From Oreohelix idahoensis (taxonomy: Eukaryota; Mollusca; Gastropoda; Stylommatophora; Oreohelicidae), in contig JAMPIV010000299.1 of the NCBI GenBank assembly GCA_024509875.1, positions 186,001 to 250,000 of the forward strand: 64,000 nucleotides of DNA, read 5' to 3'. The notes under the pieces are model-generated. The model did not search any database. It saw only the letters and a list, made by a program, of their open reading frames with translations, and was not told the origin of the DNA. A program made the position numbers and the translations under genes. Below, in pieces: positions 56,401-64,000 of this stretch (position 1 is its first letter; each line of letters opens with the position of its first letter).

Positions 56401-58330
56401 CCCTATGTCTTTATTACACGATCTCATCACTGCCGATGATATTAGCGATGAAACTCAATCCTCATATGAGTATGTCATTGCTCTTAGACAAAAGATCATT
56501 GAGGCATGTAAGCTAGCAACTGCTTCATCAGAAATTGCTAAAGAGAAGGCAAGGCAGTTTGCTAACAAGAATAGATGTCTACGACAACTTTGTCCAGGTG
56601 ACAAAGCATTCGTCCTACTCCCCAGTAGGGAAAATAGACTTCTTATTGCATGGAAAGGTCCGTATGCAATAGTCTCTCGGATTTCCGATGTTGACTATGT
56701 GGTCGATATTGATGGAAAGCATAAAACTTTCCACATAAACATGCTTTCGGAATTTCACGAACGTCCGGACTATTTGCTGCCTATTTTCCAGGCAACGGAT
56801 GATGCTCCTGCACCTCACGGTCATTATTCATCCCTGTCTGTCATTCAGGATGAGGAAGCTACCTTCTCTGATGTCAACCTTCCCCTTCCAGTGGTTCCAT
56901 TACATTCCACGGAATCTTGGAAAAACGTTTCTGTTTCTCCTAATCTTTCTGGTGACGAACATCGACAAGTCTCGTCGATGTTACAAACATTTCAGGATGT
57001 TCTCACTGACATTCCTGGACACACAGATGTCATAGAACATGACATAATTCTTACCGACAATAATCCAATTAGGGTTAGGCCGTATCCTATTCCTATACAC
57101 TTTCAGTCGCAAGTGGAAAAGGAATTGGATGAAATGATTCAATTAAATATAATTGAACCATCGACTTCACCATATTCTTCTTCCATGGTTATTGTCCGGA
57201 AGAAGGATAAGAACATACGAATTTGCGTTGATTATCGCAAATTGAATCAGGTCACAAAGTTCGACGCTGAACCGATGCCTTTGTTAGAAGATCTACTGAT
57301 TAGACTTTCTAATTCTAGATTCTTCACTAAACTTGACTTGTCTAAAGGTTATTGGCAAGTGCCTTTAGCAGAGCATGCCAAACCTCTTACTGCTTTTTCT
57401 ACACCTAGGGGTCTATTTCAATGGAATGTTATGCCTTTTGGTCTCATGAACGCCCCTGCCACTTTCGTTCGCATGATGCGTCGAATTCTGTCACATCGTT
57501 CGGATGTCATCGCATACTTAGATGACATCTGTCTCTTCAGTGATACCTGGGAAGATCACTATTTAGGGTTATATGACTTACTGTCCACTCTACGTGAGAA
57601 TAATTTGACAGCAAAACCTTCTAAAGCTTTTGTTGGTTTTGGTGAAATCTCTTTCCTGGGTCATCGTGTTGGTCATGGTCTCTTGAAGACAGAAGACCAC
57701 AATACTTCCAAAATACTGAACATCTCTGTTCCTAAAACGAAGAAACAAGTTAGGAGTCTCTTAGGTTTAATTCAATTTTATGGGAGATTTATTCCAAATT
57801 TATCTTCGATCATGGCACCTCTCTCAACATTGTTGAAGAAAGGTTCGCCTAATCTGGTCCGTTGGTCTGAAGAATGCCAATCTTCACTAGACCAAATCAA
57901 GAATATATTTTCTTCTCCTCCCATCTTAAGATTACCTACTCTTGATAGGACTTTTGTTCTTCGGAGTGATGCTTCATCCACTGGGATTGGAGCAGCACTG
58001 ATGCAAGAATATGCAAATACTCTGCATCCTGTTATGTACATTTCTAGAAAACTAAATGCGGCAGAGAGGAACTACTCGGTTTTAGACCGTGAGTTGTTAG
58101 CGATGGTTTGGTCAATTCTAAAGCTACAAAGATTCCTCCTGGGCGCACATTTCATTCTAGAGACTGATCAGAAAGCTCTTACAGCTATTCAGACTAAGAA
58201 TTTGAAGAGTTCGAGATCCACTCGATATGCTATAGCTCTTCAACCTTTTCACTTCACGGTACGAGCTATCCGTGGTGCGGATAATGTGATGGCTGACATT
58301 TTGTCTAGATGCCCACATGACTCCAACTAA
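53426..58330 (+). pseudogene. B2 Gag-Pol polyprotein with two compensating frameshifts
   Basis: The layout is as in B1. An extra A in an A-run near 54385 moves the frame, and a missing A in an A-run near 54862 moves it back, so the capsid end and nucleic-acid-binding region (about 160 codons) are read in another frame (54390-55028). Protease (FDSGC), integrase (DDE), RT (YLDD) and RNase H are intact in the long frame 55034-58330. The coil differs from B1: the KRLEKEAEN heptad pair is present three times, and one KKLQMEAEQ unit is absent. Homopolymer indels can be assembly errors, so the copy may be less broken than it looks. Confidence 0.85.
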
Positions 58331-59080
58331 TACTTCTGTCCTATATTTCTATATATTACAGAGTCATAACACACCTATATTTCTACAATAGATTAGCACA
58401 TCTGTACTTACTTTATATGTACACACTATCGTGCTTTGTTGTCATCTTCTTCTGTTCGTTTTTTAAGATGATAGAGGAGGACTGAGTAGTTAATATAAGG
58501 GCCGTTAGTTTACTAAACAGCCACAATTATTAATAATGTATTGTACCTTATGAAGCATATTAGTTATTAATTAGCATTATATTGCTTGTACTTTCTCAGA
58601 ATGTCATTGTTGAGCTGAGGACTTACCTTACGAGTTCTAGATTGTGTACTTACCCTCGGAATACCAGAGCATATATCCTGGATCGTCATGTAGTTTAACT
58701 TTACTATGTACTTATTTCATTACATGTCAAAGAATGTACTATTTAAATTTTCCTATCAGATTTGTACATCCATTTTTAAAGACAATATTAGAGTATGCTG
58801 TTTAATGATGATTATAGTAACTTGCATACGTATATTGTGTTTACATGCTAACGTGATGTGTGTTGGTGACACCTCCCCGATGTGAATATTTTTTGAGACA
58901 TATTTATTTTTCTGTTGAGGTATATCCTCACCAGACACTCTATAATTAGCCTATTGTTTGGCAATTTAATTAATTATCAGCGCATAATTCGTGCGTTTTG
59001 AGCCGCTTATCGCTTGCTCTTTGATATTGAAAAAAAAATATGTTCCACATTTTTTTTTTTATCGGGAGGAGGTGGTGATA

Positions 59081-60161
59081 TGTTGCGTGATAAATTCTCG
59101 CAACATCGTTTTATTTCAATATCTGTTTTATAACGCAAGGGCAACAACTGCTTGTAATTTATAGTCACTTTTCTCGGTAAGCATTTGTCTTCTCGCGTTG
59201 GTATCGAATGCAGTTAAGTTTGAGCTGTGGTCATTTTTGCGCTGGACTGCGCATGACTTGTCTTGTTGTTTGTCGATCGGTTTCCGCCCACCACTAGTGG
59301 GAGTGAGCGATTTGGAATGGCGAAAGAGATGCCTCGTTGAAGAGGGGATCTCCGCTATTTTTTGTTCTGTCAGGGATGTGTAGTCCTCTTAATGGATATT
59401 TCGTTTATTCGAGATAATACCTCTAGTGTTTCCCACATGTCGGGAGGCGTGATATTTCTGTGTATTTCATGAAAGCAAGGTAAATTGACTCTTTCATTAA
59501 CTCTATTGATTTTGGGTCGTGAGCGATTTCGATTCATAGCCTGTCTGCGAAAGTCGTCGTCACGAGATGTTCTTTCCCAGCTCACATGTCGCTGCATTGT
59601 ACTGCATCGGTTGATGCATGTACCAAGGACCATTACTTGCTACTTTGTTAAATGAACTAGGTTTAGAAAACCTTTATTATCTAGAGGATATTTTTGAGGA
59701 CATTATTTATACTTCAGCAGACGTGTCTGTCTTGCTGAAGTCAAACTAAGGAGAGTGAACTGATCTCATACATCTGGTTATCTCCTGGCTGTTATAGAAA
59801 AGGATGGAGTTTTTCACCTGACTACATTTACAGCACTTTGGAATATAACATGCATCTGACTCATCATTGTAATGCTGTCTACCGTCTATTGCTGTATTGA
59901 ATGTTGCTGTGATAATGACTGTTTGATGTGCCTACACATTTGCGTAACCATTTTGTCACTGTGGCGTCCACAATAAATAATGAAGAAAAACGTCAACGGC
60001 TGTTTCAAGACTCATTGACTTTATACGTCGTGAGTTTACTGACGTCCTATGTGGATTGCCCTGTTATTGTTGTATGAACATTGTTTTGACTGAACACATC
60101 TACACACTACACAAAACCAGACATGCGGATACCATCCATCATCATATGGCATCACGCATCA
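59081..60161 (+). repeat. 3' LTR of B2
   Basis: About 13 differences from 50912-51992 counted by eye, for example CTTGTAATT for CTTGAAATT near 59150. Confidence 0.95.
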
Positions 60162-60184
60162 GGTATTTTGTTAAGTCTGATATA

Positions 60185-60445
60185 CTTGAGTATAGCGTAT
60201 GTAGTTTCAGACATAGTTGACGATTTGACTGGTGCATCCAAAGCTAGCATCAGCCGAGCACACCAAATTCTGACCTGAATAGTGACACATATCTTTCACT
60301 ATCAACCCAGGACAGTTACTTGAGTATAGCGTATGTAGTTTCAGACAGAGTTGACAATTTGACTGGTGCATATAAGGCTAGCATCAGCCGAGCACATCAA
60401 ATTCTGACTTAGCGACACATGTCTTTCACTATCACCTTAGGACAT
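60185..60445. repeat. 134-bp tandem duplication in element C 3' region
   Basis: CTTGAGTATAGCGTATGTAG recurs at 60185 and 60319, and both copies continue through GCTAGCATCAGCCGAGCACA to GGACA. Confidence 0.85.
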
Positions 60446-60905
60446 TTACTTATGCATGCTTGGCTCTACTACTTAGGTTAATTCTGTGTATCTATCCGTT
60501 GTAATGCATCAACGACGTTAACGGCGGATACTTTAAGACATAAAAAACGTACTGACAAATCTCTGTGTCCAGAGGCAGTGACCATGTCGAAAACATGTAC
60601 ATACTTAAATATTATACGTGTGGAGTTATTTTTATTAATTTTTTGGTTATATTAAATGAGATCGAGTATTGATGATATACCTCAAGTTATGACTTGGTAG
60701 TTGTAATGAGATACCGTTACACTGGGCATCTTAATTTGTTTTTATTTTATTTATTTAAGATTTTTTAAATATATATTGTGATTCATAGATTGAAATGTAT
60801 ATATACAGGAGCAGATATGGTGGTATGCTAAGTGTAGACGGGATTAGTAGTTGATAGAACGCAAGTGTCTCCCTACGGGATACATGTGTAAGGCCCCGGG
60901 TTGTA
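60446..60905 (+). other. End of element C internal region
   Basis: AT-rich, no coding signal. No clear polypurine tract precedes the 3' LTR; the last bases are CCCCGGGTTGTA. This is unusual and may reflect mutation or a mis-set LTR border. Confidence 0.4.
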
Positions 60906-62567
60906 TGTCACCATAGAGTTTGCCCATGCATTGTTTATGCTTCTGGCAGGGTTAAAAATGAATGATTAAAGTAGGGTGCCGTAGAGTTTGCCCAGGCATT
61001 GTAAATATTTCCCAAGGTTGTGTGAGCGTTGAAAACGGCTCACGAGAAAAAGAGAGGGAAGATTTAAAATATCAGACAATGGTTCAATAACTTAGCTTGC
61101 GCGGTAAAACGTGAATATATTTCTAGTGAACGGTAAATAAAGCCGACCAATGGTTTGGGTTGGTAAACAGGTGAAAGAACGAATCAGAAGTAGGGGGGAG
61201 AAAAAAAACATATCAGCTGACGATGGCCAGAGGTCAGAACAGCTCACGGCTTGCAAGAGGGCAATCGTGTTTCCGAAGACGAAAGAACAAGAACTGCTGT
61301 TGTGCGGTTGCCACCAGTTTTAATAAGTTCTGTGGTGTTACAGATAGTTTTAGAAGTGATACAGAAGATGCACAAGCTGTATAGAAAGACTTAGAAGTTT
61401 AAAAGAAGTCAGTGGTTAAAGAGAAGTGAAATTAGTACTAGGAAGTTCAGAGGACGTGATAGTGACTAGTCTGTAACAATATGGTATAACTAAGAAATGT
61501 CACATAGATAGAGTAGAAGATGATTAAGAGAACTTTAGTAGTGACAGTAGTGAGTGAATTTTCAGAAGAGATTCAGGGAATCGCCTGTAAGTATTGGTTT
61601 TTGAATTATTATGTACATTGATGAAAGTTTTTACAGGAGAAATAAAACTGAACTCCCAGGTCGACAAGCCATATGAGCATTGAGAACTTTAATGACCAAG
61701 CAAACCAGAGAAGGAATTGAATTAAATATTGAAGGTCAAGCTTGGTACCATCATCTATTAAATGGATGATATGAATGAATCCCAAGAAGAGAGTTACATA
61801 TTTTTCATCAGAGAGAGAGAGAGTTCACAGTGAGTGAAACAATGAGTTGTACACGGAATTAGTTACGACAAGTTAGTGACAGCGATGGTCGACTTCTTTA
61901 AGAACTACTTGAATGCTCTCACATGTAAGTAAGGAATATATAAGGTTGGCTTCATGCATGGAACTATAGGATGTTCTTTTCCAGAAGCAGATACAGGCAG
62001 GTCTGACCAAGTTTTATACAGGAAGAATAAAAGTACAAAATAATGAATTGCATAATGCTGATTAGGTGTATTGAGGTATACTGAAACAGAAATTAAAGAG
62101 GTTAAATAAGTACATGGAGTTGATAGAGGAACAAAGGGATATTAAGTGTCTACACATATGAGATAAAGAAAGTATACATGAAGCAACTATGCTACAACTG
62201 TAGGTATGTTCTATGAAGAAGTATCTGCATCATTGAAATATATTATATGTAAATAAATATGTTTTTGCAAGAGGAAAAACAAATGCTTGAGTCGATCCTT
62301 GTTAGAGGTTGGTGTATGCCAGACTATTAGCCTTTATATAAATCCACTATACGATCTGTCACTGTATATAACAACAGAGAAGGGAACGAACGAGTCAAGG
62401 GTTGAATGAAGGAAGAAAAGTAGTTTATCCAAGAAACACCAACTCTGGCGGAGAGGGCCAGTACTCATATACTATTATCTTAACTTGGAAGATATACAAA
62501 GGAGACTGGTGTGAGTCACTTAACTAGGCCTGCCACCTGCCACCTAGTGAAATATAAGGCGGTTACA
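60906..62567 (+). repeat. 3' LTR of element C (1662 bp)
   Basis: Starts TGTCACCATAGAG and ends GGCGGTTACA. Matches 30884-32560 with more differences than the B LTR pairs, plus a shorter GA run. Confidence 0.85.
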
Positions 62568-62587
62568 CTAATACACTAGTCAAAGTA

Positions 62588-63894
62588 AGGGTGGTCATAA
62601 AGTCTTTCCCTGATTTAAAATTTTTTTTTGCAAAAAAAGTATCATGCGCAGACACATTGGGTTTTTTTTGGGAAATTGCACCAAAGAGCATTAATTTTTT
62701 TTGCTACCTTTGTAGGTTGCGCACAAGTCAATTTTTTCAACATGGCTTGAATGAAGGAGAAAGCGCAGTGTGTTTTATGGCATCACAAAAGTAAATCGCT
62801 GTTGACAGTGCAAAGAAAGTTTAGAAGGGAGTATGGACGAGATCCTCCAAATGTTAAAAGCATCAAAGCTTGGTATATAAAGTTTACGGACACTGGCAGC
62901 GTCGGTGACATGCCCAGATCAGGTAGGCCTCGTGTGAGTGAAGAAACTGTGGACGCAGTGCGCACGGCGTTTCAACGCAGTCCTCAGAAATCAACCTATC
63001 GTGCCTCAAGAGAACTTGCAATCCCTCGAAGCACAGTGTTGAAAATCCTACACAAACGGCTTCAACTCTATGCATACAAGTTACAAATCGTTCAAGCTTT
63101 GCGGCGAAACGATTTTCCTCGACGTGTTGCATTTGCTAAAGAGATTTTGCAAAGAATTGATGAAAATAATGATTATCTTACACGAATCGCTTTTTCTGAT
63201 GAAGCTACATTTCACGTTTCTGGAAAAGTCAACAGACACAATGTCCGTATTTGGGGGTCAGAGAACCCATGTCTTGTGTTAGAGCACGAGAGGGACAGTC
63301 CTAAAGTGAATGTGTGGTGTGCTTTGTTGCACAATAAAGTTATCGGACCTTTCTTTTTTGCTGAGCCCACCATTTCATCAAACGTTTACCTCGACATGTT
63401 GCAACTTTATGTTGAACCTCAATTGCAAGAGTGTCAGCCGTTTGTAATTTTTCAACAAGACGGCGCACCCCCGCACTGGGGCTTAGCTTTTCGCCAGTAC
63501 TTGAATACCATGTTTCCAAAACGCTGGATTGGAAGGGATGGGCCCATACCATGGCCTCCACGTTCGCCGGATATTACACCTCTAGACTTTTTTCTGTGGG
63601 GTTACACTAAGGACAAAGTGTACAGTTCACCAATTTCAGATATTGACACTTTGAAGGCAAGGATAACACAAGTGCTTGTGACGGTGACTGAGGAGATGTT
63701 ATCAAACACATGGCCAGAAATTGAAAAGCGTTTAGATATTATCCGTGCAACAAACGGCGCAAATGTTGAAATATACAAATAGCATTAAAAAAACTGTTTT
63801 AGTTCTGGAATAATTTCCAAAAAACCAAGTGTCTCTGCACAGAATACTTTTTTTTTTAATTTTTGAAATCAGGGAAAGACTTTATGAACACCCT
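62588..63894 (+). mobile_element. Mariner-type DNA transposon with matching terminal inverted repeats
   Basis: Left end AGGGTGGTCATAAAGTC at 62588-62620 matches the inverse of 63861-63894 over about 33 bases with few mismatches. TA precedes the left end (62586-62587). TA also follows the right end after two extra bases (CA), so the left terminus may have lost TG. It landed 20 bp beyond element C. Confidence 0.9.
62751..63782 (+). CDS. Tc1/mariner superfamily transposase, 343 aa, apparently intact
   Basis: Two helix-turn-helix regions come first (about 1-60 with YGRDPPNVKSIKAWY, and 63-115 with GRPRVSEETVDAVR and ASRELAIPRSTVLKIL). The DDE/D core has FSDEATFHVSGKVNRHNVRI (first Asp), FQQDGAPPHW (second Asp) and WPPRSPDITPLDFFLWG. 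Counting from the second Asp, 41 residues lie before the Asp of PLD, giving a DD41D spacing. The enzyme would cut and rejoin the element at TA sites. Length is normal for mariner transposases and there is no internal stop. The start MKEKAQCVLW matches where relatives begin; an ATG 9 bases upstream runs into TGA. Confidence 0.9.
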   Translation: MKEKAQCVLWHHKSKSLLTVQRKFRREYGRDPPNVKSIKAWYIKFTDTGSVGDMPRSGRPRVSEETVDAVRTAFQRSPQKSTYRASRELAIPRSTVLKILHKRLQLYAYKLQIVQALRRNDFPRRVAFAKEILQRIDENNDYLTRIAFSDEATFHVSGKVNRHNVRIWGSENPCLVLEHERDSPKVNVWCALLHNKVIGPFFFAEPTISSNVYLDMLQLYVEPQLQECQPFVIFQQDGAPPHWGLAFRQYLNTMFPKRWIGRDGPIPWPPRSPDITPLDFFLWGYTKDKVYSSPISDIDTLKARITQVLVTVTEEMLSNTWPEIEKRLDIIRATNGANVEIYK

Positions 63895-64000
63895 CATAGT
63901 TTGAGAAGCAATACAATACGTAAATGAGAATGAGCAGATATACCATTTTCCTTTTTTTTTTAACCTACTCGATAATGCTTTTCTTCCTTTTTTCTGTTTC
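63895..64000. other. Short flank after the transposon
   Basis: No feature recognised to the right edge. Confidence 0.4.

Larger units (their letters stand above)
50912..60161 (+). mobile_element. Element B2: second Gmr1-type copy nested in C
   Basis: LTRs of 1081 bp each, duplication GGTAT at 50907-50911 and 60162-60166. It is almost identical to B1 internally but has two compensating single-base indels in gag and about 13 LTR differences, so it is older than B1. Confidence 0.95.
30884..62567 (+). mobile_element. Element C: conventional Ty3/Gypsy retrotransposon split by two nested B elements
   Basis: LTRs at 30884-32560 and 60906-62567 bound an internal region with order gag, protease, RT, RNase H, integrase. 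Removing B1 (34371-43532) and B2 (50912-60161) with one copy of each duplication leaves about 13.3 kb. A 4-bp duplication CTAA flanks it (30880-30883 and 62568-62571). A stop in gag, a frameshift before integrase, a TA expansion and a later stop make it inactive. The 3' noncoding part is over 3 kb and has no recognisable env. Confidence 0.85.

Overview
The window looks like animal DNA, probably from a mollusc and most likely a gastropod. It is AT-rich, intron-bearing and packed with transposons. The host call rests mainly on pieces of a class A seven-transmembrane receptor of the type expanded as chemoreceptors in gastropods; this is family recognition by eye, not a database match. No rRNA, functional tRNA, CRISPR array or bacterial-type operon was seen.

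Left part (1-30,500). At the left edge the start of a coiled-coil Gag (family D) runs off the window on the minus strand. From 5.3 to 22.6 kb three minus-strand exons encode TM1, TM2-3 and TM4-6 of one receptor gene. The TM2-3/TM4-6 splice phases and sequence fit across a 15.55-kb intron. That intron holds a Penelope-type GIY-YIG fragment, minisatellites and a complete 9.1-kb LTR retrotransposon (element A, 11023-20165, TSD ACGTT). Upstream of the receptor lie fragments of at least three non-LTR retrotransposons, a 0.4-kb MITE, and one larger LINE (27504-29445) that sits between two 360-bp direct repeats.

Right part (30,570-64,000). This is a set of nested elements. A conventional Ty3/Gypsy element (C, 30884-62567; LTRs of about 1.67 kb; order gag-PR-RT-RH-IN) is interrupted twice by copies of one family: B1 (34371-43532, TSD CAAGT) inside the protease-RT region, and B2 (50912-60161, TSD GGTAT) in the 3' noncoding part. 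A tRNA-derived SINE lies just left of C, and an apparently intact mariner-type transposon (62588-63894) lies 20 bp to its right. By LTR divergence counted by eye, B1 is youngest (about 3 differences in 1.08 kb), B2 is older (about 13), and C has more again.

Main biological point. Elements A, B1 and B2 have integrase upstream of reverse transcriptase (gag-[PR]-IN-RT-RH). This Ty1/copia-like order within Ty3/Gypsy-type proteins is the signature known from Gmr1-like elements. Three groups (A, B and probably D) share a Gag beginning with a short helix and then a long Glu/Lys/Arg heptad coil. A has lost its protease. B1 keeps one open 1632-codon gag-pol frame. The capsid part of A and B resembles the SCAN domain, which is thought to descend from Gmr1-type Gag.
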